NCBI GenBank assembly: GCA_019119205.1
Contig: DWXK01000020.1
Location: forward strand, 1 to 40,552
DNA from: Candidatus Mediterraneibacter intestinavium
GTDB taxonomy: Bacteria > Bacillota > Clostridia > Lachnospirales > Lachnospiraceae
Direction of reading: 5' to 3'
DNA: 40,552 nucleotides
Shown here: piece after piece, positions 32,756 through 39,187 of the stretch
Layout: each line of letters starts with the position of its first letter
How positions within the stretch are numbered: the first letter of the stretch is position 1
Position numbers and translations under genes: made by a program
Notes under the pieces: generated by a model
Databases searched by the model: none
Seen by the model: the letters and a program-made list of their open reading frames with translations, nothing else
What the model was told of the DNA's origin: nothing

Positions 32756-33507
32756 AACGATGCCACCTCCGCCATCCGGTCCGCCCACAGCGGATAGAAC
32801 CCCGCTTTAAAGTGGATCCCGTCTTCCTCATAATACTGGTCGGACACGAGTTCCGTATTGTCTATAAAACCGATCTGCAGCTTCGTACACATCTCCGACA
32901 GTACCGTGTTATACTCGCTGATCCGCTCAAGAGCCGGCTCGTTTTCCACCGCCGTATCAAGGACAGGGAAGATCGAGTTGACAAAAATGTGCGCGTCCGG
33001 CACCTCTTCCTGGATCTGTTTTACCAGTGCTTCATAATCTGACCGGAACTGCTCCGTATCCTCTCCGTCCTCGATGATATCGTTCATCCCGAACGTGAGA
33101 AAGATGACCTGCGGGTTCAGTTCTTTCACCTGGGCCACCTGGTCGTCCAGTTCATCGAGATGCACTCCGATCTTTGAGACGACACTGGAGGCACTCAGCA
33201 CATCATATTCCACAAGACCTTCTGTGATCGAATCTCCCATCACCACAGAACTTGCGAACTTTTCTTTGGCACTGCGCGTATCCTCCTCCCCGCCGTCCTG
33301 GCTCTCAAGCTGGGCGATCTTCTGCTCGATCACGGTGATGTCTTCCGCTTCTGCTGCTTTGATATATGCGATCCCTTCCTCCGTGTCCGCTCCTGAAGAG
33401 GTAAACCGGGTGACGCCGTACACGATCCCTGCTGCCAGTAGGAGCACAGCGGCACAGCCGCCACAGAGGAGAAACATTTTTCTTTGTTTTCTGCTCATTT
33501 TTTTCAT
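32752..33507 (-). CDS. SGNH/GDSL hydrolase, membrane anchored
   Basis: 251 residues. An N-terminal membrane anchor (MFLLCGGCAAVLLLAAGIVYG) and linker (about 30-85) lead to an SGNH hydrolase domain: block I VVMGDSITEGL (Ser nucleophile), block III GMNDI, block V EDGIHFKAGFYPLWA (Asp and His). It probably adds or removes acyl groups on an outside polymer. First gene of the cassette; the promoter -10 sits 6 bp before the ATG, so the transcript may be leaderless. No ribosome site is visible; an ATG four codons in is an alternative. Confidence 0.92.
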   Translation of the reverse strand: MKKMSRKQRKMFLLCGGCAAVLLLAAGIVYGVTRFTSSGADTEEGIAYIKAAEAEDITVIEQKIAQLESQDGGEEDTRSAKEKFASSVVMGDSITEGLVEYDVLSASSVVSKIGVHLDELDDQVAQVKELNPQVIFLTFGMNDIIEDGEDTEQFRSDYEALVKQIQEEVPDAHIFVNSIFPVLDTAVENEPALERISEYNTVLSEMCTKLQIGFIDNTELVSDQYYEEDGIHFKAGFYPLWADRMAEVASL

Positions 33508-33513
33508 AGGTTT

Positions 33514-33542
33514 ATAATACTTTTTTTACCTTTAAAAGTCAA
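33514..33542 (-). promoter_or_regulatory. promoter of the SGNH-MBOAT-DHHW-ligA cluster
   Basis: Minus-strand TTGACT (33537-33542), 17-bp spacer, TATTAT (33514-33519). The expected start site falls at the ATG of the SGNH gene (33507). Confidence 0.6.
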
Positions 33543-33662
33543 TGTTGTGTTATGATGGACAGGTACACACCGGTGCTGATGCGTACAGTGCGGGCTGCGC
33601 CAGCTGACCTTTCCATACCTGATACAGGTCCTGCGCCGGGAACACAGAGAGGAACCACAGAT

Positions 33663-34151
33663 ATGATAGCATTGACCTTAACTGACTTGAAATCATCCAC
33701 GTCTCATCTCTTCTTAAAAGATACCTTTGACAGTTTCTGCTTCATCGAGGGAGAGATCGTGACCTTCAATACATTCCGCATCGACGGTTTTATCCAGAAG
33801 GATTTTTTCGATCCCGGAGCAGAACTTCCGGAATACTCCTTCTGGAAAAATGTGCGCGAGCACTGTTTCGCCGTGATCCGCGGGAAAAAGACGCCTTTAA
33901 GTTTCCGTTTCGTGTTCAGCCTGTCCCCGAAAAATATCGAACAGCTCATCTCACGGAACTCACTTCCCGTAACCCCGCAGGAGGTGCAGGGTCTCTATCT
34001 CAACATCCATTACGACGGGACACGCCTTACCTGCGTGACCGGCACATCGTTTAAGACATTTACCATGGATAAGTCACTCGAACGCGCATGGGATGAGATG
34101 GCAGAAAAATTTCTCCTCCGGAAGGGGCTCGACTTTGAAAAAGAACTGTGA
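33663..34151 (+). CDS. DUF5721 family protein
   Basis: 162 residues from the ATG at 33663 with AGAGGAACC upstream. A predicted beta-rich fold: MIALTLTDLKSSTSHLFLKD, FCFIEGEIVTFNTFRIDG, HCFAVIRGKKTPLSFRFVFS, LYLNIHYDGTRLTCVTGTSF, ending in a helix. This matches the DUF5721 proteins of Lachnospiraceae, with no known function. It lacks a signal peptide, so it is probably cytoplasmic. It is divergent from the SGNH gene and convergent with htpG. Confidence 0.75.
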   Translation: MIALTLTDLKSSTSHLFLKDTFDSFCFIEGEIVTFNTFRIDGFIQKDFFDPGAELPEYSFWKNVREHCFAVIRGKKTPLSFRFVFSLSPKNIEQLISRNSLPVTPQEVQGLYLNIHYDGTRLTCVTGTSFKTFTMDKSLERAWDEMAEKFLLRKGLDFEKEL

Positions 34152-34198
34152 GAAAACGGAAGTAAAACCGAAATAACATTGAAATAAGATCAGAAAAA

Positions 34199-34254
34199 GA
34201 TCCCGGAAGAGTATCCTCTGTATTCGGACCTCTCTCCCGGGATCTTGCTGTTTT
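34199..34254. terminator. terminator between DUF5721 and htpG
   Basis: GATCCCGG (34199-34206) pairs with CCGGGATC (34237-34244), with an inner GAG/CTC stem. On the minus strand it is followed by TTTTTCTG, so it most clearly ends htpG transcripts. Confidence 0.75.
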
Positions 34255-34324
34255 CACTCTCTGTTACGCCATTATCTTTCGCTGTACCGTGATCTTTTGC
34301 TGTATCATGGGCTGTCGAAACGCT

Positions 34325-36448
34325 TTATTTTGTAAGGAGAAGCATGATCTCGTTGCTCCTCTGGACAAACGCCGTCATCTCTTCCGGGCTCAGCGGCTTG
34401 TGGGCCAGCATCGCCAGGTCGTAGAGCTGTTTACAGATGACCGGTACATTCTTGCTGCGCTTGTGCTCCACAAGGAATTTCACCAGCGGATGGTTTGCGT
34501 TGAGCACCAGAGTCGCCTGGCTTCCGAACATAGACGGATCCATTCCGTTCATGCCGTACATCCTCATCATCTCCGCCATACGTCTCTCCTGCTCGGAAAG
34601 GACTGCCATGGAAGCGACTTTGTCGTCTTTGAGCTTCTCCACTTTCACATCGAGTTTGTCGTTGTTCAGCTCTTTGCGGAAAATCTCGACCAGGCTGTCA
34701 GAAGTCTTCTTAAATTCTTCCTTCTCATCTTCCGCCACTTCATCTTTCAGGGACTCATGAACATCCGCGTCGATCCGCAGGAACTCGATATCCTGATGCT
34801 TCTGCTCAAGATAAGTCACAAACGCGGAATCAATATTGTGTGACAGGATGATCGCGTCCTGTCCCTGGGACTTGAACATGTTGATGTACTGGCTCTGCTG
34901 TACCTCGTCGGTCACATAGTAGATCCTGGTCTTCTCCTCTTCCTTGTTCTCGTCCTCCACAGCATCCGCACCTTCTGTCTTCGCCTCTTCTGTCTGTCCA
35001 TCTGTGCTCTCTGCCGCTTCACCTGCTGCCTGAGCCTCAGCGTCGTTATCCTCACCTTCGGCTGTCTCGCCCTTGCTCTCTTTGATCACATCCTCCAGTG
35101 TCAGGTACTTGTGCTCCAGATTCTTATAGATCATAGAATCCTTCATCTTCTCGCCGAACTTCTCATCTTTGAGGCATCCGAACTTGATGAACGGGCTGAT
35201 GTCATCCCAGTATTTCTCGTAATTCTCACGGTCTGTCTTGAACATCCCGACCAGTTTGTCCGCAACTTTCTTGGAGATATAATCTGCGACTTTATTTACA
35301 AACCCGTCGTTCTGCAGCGCGCTCCTGGAAACGTTCAGCGGCAGGTCCGGACAGTCGATAACGCCCTTTAATACCATCAGGAATTCCGGGATCACTTCTT
35401 TGATGTTATCCGCGATGAACACCTGGTTATTATACAGTTTGATCGTTCCTTCGATGGACTCGTACTCTGAGTTGATCTTCGGGAAGTACAGGATCCCTTT
35501 TAAATTAAACGGATAATCCATGTTCAGATGGATCCAGAACAAAGGCTCCTTGTAGTCCATGAACACTTTTCTGTAAAATGCAATGTACTCATCCTTCGTA
35601 CACTCGCTCGGGCTCTTGCCCCATAACGGATGGGTATCACTCAGGGAAACCGGACGCTTCACGATCTTGACTTTCTTCTTCGGCGGCTCCTTCTCTCCAT
35701 CCTCTTTTCCTTCTTCGCCAGCCCCTGCGTCTGTCGGAGCCTCCTCGATATGCTCGATCACTGTATCCGTATCCAGAAGGTCTTCCTCGTCGATGGTCTC
35801 GTATTCCGGCTCCGCGTTCGCCTTGGAAAGAAAGATCTCCACCGGCATGAAGGAACAGTATTTCTCCAGCACTTCTCTCGCACGGTACTCATTTGCAAAC
35901 TCCAGGCTGTCCTCGTTCAGGAAAAGTGTGATCTCAGATCCGACCGTGGTCTTGTTCCCCTCCTGCATCTCGTACTCCGTACCGCCCTGGCTCGCCCAGT
36001 GTACCGGCGCCGCCCCCTCTTTATAGGAAAGGGTATCGATCTGCACCTCGTCCGCTACCATAAATGCAGAATAAAATCCCAGACCAAAGTGTCCGATCAT
36101 ATCGTCCTCTGTGGTCTTGTCTTTATATTTCTCAAGGAACTGGGTCGCACCGGAGAATGCGATCTGAGTGATATACTCTTCTACCTCATCCGCAGTCATT
36201 CCCAGACCGTTATCGATAAACTTCATCGTCTTCTCTTCCGGGTTGACAATGACCTCGATCTTCGGCTTATATCCTTCCGGGAGTTCATACTCTCCCATCA
36301 TATCCAGCTTTTTCAGTTTTGTGATCGCGTCACATCCGTTGGATACCAGCTCACGCACGAAAATATCGTGATCCGAGTACACCCATTTCTTTATGATCGG
36401 GAATATATTCTCGCTGTCAATGGATAAGTTGCCTTTCTTTACTTCCAT
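34325..36448 (-). CDS. htpG: Hsp90-family chaperone HtpG
   Basis: 707 residues from the ATG at 36448 with AAAGGAGTG upstream. GHKL ATPase elements: ELVSNGCDAITKL (Glu/Asn), DNGLGMT, IGHFGLGFYS and GSEITLF. Middle-domain signature WIHLNMDYPFNLKGILYFPK, and a C-terminal dimer domain (QSQYINMFKSQGQDAIILSH). It is longer than the usual 620-650 because of two acidic, low-complexity inserts, at about 240-265 (Glu/Lys/Pro-rich) and about 470-520 (Glu/Ala-rich). These resemble the charged linkers of eukaryotic Hsp90. A perfect CIRCE lies upstream. It is preceded by cyclophilin on the same strand. Confidence 0.95.
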   Translation of the reverse strand: MEVKKGNLSIDSENIFPIIKKWVYSDHDIFVRELVSNGCDAITKLKKLDMMGEYELPEGYKPKIEVIVNPEEKTMKFIDNGLGMTADEVEEYITQIAFSGATQFLEKYKDKTTEDDMIGHFGLGFYSAFMVADEVQIDTLSYKEGAAPVHWASQGGTEYEMQEGNKTTVGSEITLFLNEDSLEFANEYRAREVLEKYCSFMPVEIFLSKANAEPEYETIDEEDLLDTDTVIEHIEEAPTDAGAGEEGKEDGEKEPPKKKVKIVKRPVSLSDTHPLWGKSPSECTKDEYIAFYRKVFMDYKEPLFWIHLNMDYPFNLKGILYFPKINSEYESIEGTIKLYNNQVFIADNIKEVIPEFLMVLKGVIDCPDLPLNVSRSALQNDGFVNKVADYISKKVADKLVGMFKTDRENYEKYWDDISPFIKFGCLKDEKFGEKMKDSMIYKNLEHKYLTLEDVIKESKGETAEGEDNDAEAQAAGEAAESTDGQTEEAKTEGADAVEDENKEEEKTRIYYVTDEVQQSQYINMFKSQGQDAIILSHNIDSAFVTYLEQKHQDIEFLRIDADVHESLKDEVAEDEKEEFKKTSDSLVEIFRKELNNDKLDVKVEKLKDDKVASMAVLSEQERRMAEMMRMYGMNGMDPSMFGSQATLVLNANHPLVKFLVEHKRSKNVPVICKQLYDLAMLAHKPLSPEEMTAFVQRSNEIMLLLTK

Positions 36449-36532
36449 GTCTAACACTCCTTTAAAATACATTTTGATATCATATCAGCCTTTTTTCAAG
36501 CTGCCAAAGGCTGTATCTTATGCCTAAAAGAC

Positions 36533-36561
36533 ATTCTAGCTCACGGGATTTTAAAAGTCAA
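36533..36561 (-). promoter_or_regulatory. htpG promoter
   Basis: Minus-strand TTGACT (36556-36561), 17-bp spacer, TAGAAT (36533-36538). Confidence 0.7.
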
Positions 36562-36568
36562 TAGAAAA

Positions 36569-36595
36569 TTAGCACTCTTTAAAGATGAGTGCTAA
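36569..36595. promoter_or_regulatory. CIRCE element (HrcA operator) upstream of htpG
   Basis: TTAGCACTC, 9-bp spacer, GAGTGCTAA: a perfect match to the CIRCE consensus, 7 bp upstream of the -35. It indicates heat-shock control of htpG by HrcA. Confidence 0.95.
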
Positions 36596-36631
36596 TAATT
36601 GTGTTAAATTTATAAAATATCTGTAAACATC

Positions 36632-36665
36632 ACAGGAGCCGTGTTGCAGCGTACACGGCTCCTGT
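36632..36665. terminator. hairpin past the cyclophilin gene
   Basis: Perfect 13-bp arms (ACAGGAGCCGTGT and complement) around an 8-nt loop, between the tandem repeat and the CIRCE. T tract on the minus strand is weak. Confidence 0.55.
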
Positions 36666-36670
36666 CAGAT

Positions 36671-36747
36671 TTATGCCGGCTTTATGCAGGTTTTACGTCG
36701 GCTTCATACCGATTTCATACCAGTTCCATATTGATCTCATACCGGCT
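36671..36747. repeat. seven tandem degenerate 11-bp units
   Basis: Seven units aligned on TCATACCGGCT, at 36671, 36682, 36693, 36704, 36715, 36726 and 36737. They follow the cyclophilin stop and precede the 13-bp hairpin. The 11-bp period is close to one helical turn; there is no open frame through it. Confidence 0.8.
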
Positions 36748-36761
36748 TCCTGACACATATG

Positions 36762-37280
36762 TCACACTGTCTCCGGCTCACCGTACTCTTCTCCGAACGT
36801 CTCCACAGTAACTTTCTTCATCACCTGTTTCTCCAGCGGACGGTCGCTGTAATCTGTCGCGGTCTCCGCGATCTTATTTACAACGTCCATTCCCTCTGTG
36901 ATCTTTCCAAAAGCCGCATACGCTCCGTCAAGATGGGGAGACTTCTCGTGCATGATGAAAAACTGGCTTCCCGCTGAATCCGGATGCATGGCACGTGCCA
37001 TGGAGAGGACTCCCGGATCATGCGCCAGATCATTCTTGAAACCGTTCTGGGAGAACTCGCCTTTGATCGAATATCCCGGGCCGCCCATTCCTGTTCCGTC
37101 CGGGCATCCTCCCTGGATCATAAAGCCACGGATCACACGGTGAAAGATCAGCCCGTCATAAAACCCTTTATTTACCAGTGAGATAAAATTCTTTACCGTA
37201 TTCGGCGCGATCTCCGGATAGAGTTCCGCTTTCATGATATCGCCGTTTTCCATTTCAAATGTAACAACTGGATTTGCCAT
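36762..37280 (-). CDS. peptidylprolyl isomerase (cyclophilin type)
   Basis: 172 residues. It speeds proline cis-trans isomerisation in protein folding. Active-site motifs: FHRVIRGFMIQGG (Arg of the catalytic loop), ARAMHPDSAGSQFFIM and HLDGAYAAFGKITEGMDVV. Cytoplasmic, no signal peptide. AAAAGGAG lies 9 nt before the ATG. A promoter (TTGACG, 17 bp, TACAAT) is upstream at 37368-37396. It lies upstream of htpG on the same strand but is separated by the repeat and hairpin. Confidence 0.95.
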   Translation of the reverse strand: MANPVVTFEMENGDIMKAELYPEIAPNTVKNFISLVNKGFYDGLIFHRVIRGFMIQGGCPDGTGMGGPGYSIKGEFSQNGFKNDLAHDPGVLSMARAMHPDSAGSQFFIMHEKSPHLDGAYAAFGKITEGMDVVNKIAETATDYSDRPLEKQVMKKVTVETFGEEYGEPETV

Positions 37281-37367
37281 AATAATGATTCTCCTTTTCC
37301 TATAAGATCAGCAGGAAGAACGGATACCACCGTCATCGCGAATATCCCCCCGTCCTGCCCAAATGAT

Positions 37368-37396
37368 ATTGTAGCGGATTCCCACAGTGCCGTCAA
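37368..37396 (-). promoter_or_regulatory. promoter of the cyclophilin gene
   Basis: Minus-strand TTGACG (37391-37396), 17-bp spacer, TACAAT (37368-37373). Confidence 0.55.
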
Positions 37397-37481
37397 CGGC
37401 GATCGTCTTTCTCCTTGATCGCCTTTCCCCTGTCCTTGTATTTCAACAAAGCTGCTGCCGGGGCATTCTCTCATCAGCTCC

Positions 37482-37510
37482 GTGACACACAGTCCCTGAA
37501 ATGGTATAAT
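37482..37510 (+). promoter_or_regulatory. promoter of the GNAT gene
   Basis: GTGACA (37482-37487), 17-bp spacer, perfect TATAAT (37505-37510), 40 bp before the ATG. Confidence 0.6.
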
Positions 37511-37550
37511 CCTGCATAGAGTAAAAGACGATAGTACGGAGTAGACGATC

Positions 37551-38051
37551 ATGAACATATTAGAATCAGCAAACAACAGTGATATCGATGTCTGCTGGGA
37601 CATCCTTGCCGACGGGCGCAGATTCCAGAGGGAGCAGGGCTTTGTCCAGTGGACGGATGACTATCCGAACCGTGATACCGTAAAGGACGACATCCTCAGC
37701 CAAAAAGGTTATGTCCTGAAAGTGGACGGCGCCATCGCGGGATATATGTGCATTGACTTTTCAGGAGAACCCGCCTACGAAAGCATCAACGGCAGCTGGC
37801 GGTCCGAAAAAAACTACGCCGTTATACACAGGATGGCTTTTCGCAAAATCTTCTGCGGAAAAGGGCTCTCAGAGGCCTCGTTTTCTCTTGCAGAAAAACT
37901 GTGTATCGAGCAAGGCGTGGACTACCTCCGGATCGATACCGCATATCCTAATAAGAGGATGCAGCATATCCTGGAGAAAAACGGCTTCAAATACTGCGGC
38001 GTGATCAAGTATCAGGGGAGTGAACGGCTCGCCTATGATAAGTTTTTATGA
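37551..38051 (+). CDS. GNAT family N-acetyltransferase
   Basis: 166 residues. GNAT fold with the acetyl-CoA loop region in IHRMAFRKIFCGKGLSEASF (cf. R/Q-x-x-G-x-G/A) and the final LRIDTAYPNKRMQHILEKNG-F motif near the C-terminus, typical of GNAT proteins. The acceptor is unknown. A TATAAT promoter is upstream; the ribosome site (GGAG, 10 nt away) is modest. It stands alone before the structured RNA and tRNA cluster. Confidence 0.88.
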   Translation: MNILESANNSDIDVCWDILADGRRFQREQGFVQWTDDYPNRDTVKDDILSQKGYVLKVDGAIAGYMCIDFSGEPAYESINGSWRSEKNYAVIHRMAFRKIFCGKGLSEASFSLAEKLCIEQGVDYLRIDTAYPNKRMQHILEKNGFKYCGVIKYQGSERLAYDKFL

Positions 38052-38124
38052 CTGTATGTTCTCTGTTCTCGTTTAAAAAACAAGAGAAAATATTACAGTT
38101 CGAACGAACGTAGATTCTCAAAGT

Positions 38125-38154
38125 AAGAAAAACGCCGGTCATCTCTGACCAGCG
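38125..38154 (-). terminator. terminator of the candidate small RNA
   Basis: CGC-T-GGTCA and TGACC-G-GCG stem with GAGA loop, followed on the minus strand by TTTTTCTT. Confidence 0.75.
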
Positions 38155-38330
38155 GTATCTAAGATCCATATAACTCAGTAAACAGAAAGATATTTGGCGG
38201 GTGTGCCCTTTCCCGCATTTCTTTTGACCCAAAGGGTGCGTAGCCACTGTCTTTTCCGATCAAAATGCAATTCTTTTCTATCGACTTTCAACTTTCAGAA
38301 TTTCAAAATTTTACAGTTGATAGTTCAGAC
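38125..38330 (-). ncRNA. candidate structured small RNA or leader RNA
   Basis: The 338-bp gap 38052-38389 has no credible ORF. On the minus strand, downstream of the tRNA terminator, there is a possible TTGAAA promoter (AT-rich, near 38290-38325), then hairpins ACCC-TTT-GGGT (38227-38237) and GCGGG-10 nt-CCCGC (38197-38216), then a terminator (38125-38154). CCCTTT in the first hairpin can instead pair with AAAGGG in the loop of the second, a pseudoknot or switch. Boundaries are approximate, and no Rfam class is recognised. Confidence 0.4.
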
Positions 38331-38342
38331 CTATGATAGTAT

Positions 38343-38373
38343 AAAAAAAAGAAACGCTGTACTCCAACATTTC
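38343..38373 (-). terminator. terminator of the tRNA operon
   Basis: Short stem GAAA-T-G with C-G-TTTC, followed on the minus strand by eight T; 17 bp past tRNA-Leu. Confidence 0.55.
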
Positions 38374-38389
38374 TCTCACTTTTAAAGAA

Positions 38390-38475
38390 TGCCGCAGACC
38401 GGAATCGAACCGGTACGGGTATCACTACCCACGGGATTTTAAGTCCCGGGCGTCTGCCAGTTCCGCCACTGCGGC
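38390..38475 (-). tRNA. tRNA-Leu (TAA)
   Basis: 86 nt, class II with a long variable arm. Acceptor GCCGCAG/CTGCGGC, discriminator A, anticodon loop CTTAAAA giving TAA, T loop GGTTCGATTCC. CCA is not encoded. Last tRNA of the operon. Confidence 0.95.
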
Positions 38476-38491
38476 AGCTATAAAATTTTCC

Positions 38492-38511
38492 TTCTCTTAT
38501 CGCTAAGAGAA
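38492..38511 (-). promoter_or_regulatory. hairpin between tRNA-Asp and tRNA-Leu
   Basis: TTCTCTTA/TAAGAGAA, perfect 8 bp, with a GCGA (GNRA) loop in the transcript. Confidence 0.6.
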
Positions 38512-38512
38512 A

Positions 38513-38586
38513 CGACCCAGAAGAGACTCGAACTCTCGACCTCCGCCGTGACAGGGCGGCGCTCTAACCAACTGAGCCACTGGGCC
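38513..38586 (-). tRNA. tRNA-Asp (GTC)
   Basis: 74 nt. Acceptor GGCCCAG/CTGGGTC with G discriminator, anticodon loop CTGTCAC giving GTC. CCA not encoded. Confidence 0.95.
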
Positions 38587-38617
38587 ATACTGTGCGAACT
38601 TTGTAAAAAATTCGCGA

Positions 38618-38691
38618 TGGACCTTCGGGGACTCGAACCCAGGACCGACCGGTTATGAGCCGGTTGCTCTAACCAACTGAGCTAAAGGTCC
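38618..38691 (-). tRNA. tRNA with CAT anticodon (elongator Met or Ile2)
   Basis: 74 nt. Acceptor GGACCTT/AAGGTCC, discriminator A, anticodon loop CTCATAA. The acceptor and D arm (GGACCTTTAGCTCAGTTGG) resemble what I recall of Bacillus tRNA-Ile2, whose C34 is changed to lysidine by TilS, rather than elongator Met. The initiator type is excluded because the first base pair is G-C. CCA not encoded. Confidence 0.9.
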
Positions 38692-38698
38692 AAAAACA

Positions 38699-38714
38699 TG
38701 TTCCCGAAGGAACA
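38699..38714 (-). promoter_or_regulatory. hairpin between tRNA-Thr and tRNA-CAT
   Basis: TGTTCC-TTCG-GGAACA in the transcript, a 6-bp stem closed by a C(UUCG)G tetraloop. Confidence 0.6.
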
Positions 38715-38715
38715 A

Positions 38716-38788
38716 AGCCGATGATCGGACTCGAACCGATAACCTGCTGATTACAAATCAGCTGCTCTGCCAATTGAGCCACATCGGC
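38716..38788 (-). tRNA. tRNA-Thr (TGT)
   Basis: 73 nt. Acceptor GCCGATG/CATCGGC, discriminator T, anticodon loop TTTGTAA giving TGT. CCA not encoded. A 24-nt segment (38747-38770) recurs inverted in the upstream spacer. Confidence 0.95.
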
Positions 38789-38802
38789 ATATTCAGTTTT
38801 TC

Positions 38803-38835
38803 TGCAGAGCAGCTGATCTGTAATCAGGCTCTGCA
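38803..38835 (-). repeat. hairpin with inverted copy of a tRNA-Thr segment
   Basis: TGCAGAGC/GCTCTGCA stem around CTGAT/ATCAG. Positions 38804-38827 are the reverse complement of tRNA-Thr 38747-38770 with one change, which is a G-U pair in RNA. It lies in the leader of tRNA-Thr, between it and tRNA-Glu. Confidence 0.8.
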
Positions 38836-38846
38836 CCGTAAACAAA

Positions 38847-38918
38847 TGACCCCGACGGGAATCGAACCCGTGTTACCGCCGTGAAAGGGCGATGTCTTAA
38901 CCGCTTGACCACGGGGCC
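38847..38918 (-). tRNA. tRNA-Glu (TTC)
   Basis: 72 nt. Acceptor GGCCCCG/CGGGGTC, discriminator A, anticodon loop CTTTCAC giving TTC. First tRNA after the promoter at 38965-38993. CCA not encoded. Confidence 0.95.
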
Positions 38919-38964
38919 AAAAAGCACAGAATAATATAAGCCGCCACTTCTAGCGACGATTTAT

Positions 38965-38993
38965 ATATTATCATATGCAGATTCGTTTTGCAA
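38965..38993 (-). promoter_or_regulatory. promoter of the tRNA operon
   Basis: Minus-strand TTGCAA (38988-38993), 17-bp spacer, TAATAT (38965-38970), about 45 bp upstream of tRNA-Glu. Confidence 0.6.
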
Positions 38994-39187
38994 GCACTAT
39001 TTTCAAGTCTTTTGCACTTATTCAGCTAAAATTTCATCCGTACTTTATTCGTTTACCGATCTGTATTTTGTGAAAATGTTTATAATGATGCGTTCGTAAA
39101 GATTCAGCGTGATATTGATATCAATGTGTACTGTAAGATCTTACAGTTTTTATGCAGAAACACTTTGCCGGGGGAACACTTTGCGGC
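38994..39187. other. intergenic region between tRNA promoter and MFS gene
   Basis: AT-rich. It holds the upstream side of the tRNA promoter and the downstream side of the MFS gene. No ORF with family character and no clear terminator for the MFS gene was found. Confidence 0.4.

Noticed and set aside
36671..36747. CRISPR array
   Set aside because: Units are 11 bp without spacers; no cas genes.
38005..38247. 80-codon minus-strand ORF
   Set aside because: Spans the small-RNA terminator and overlaps the GNAT end; more likely noncoding.
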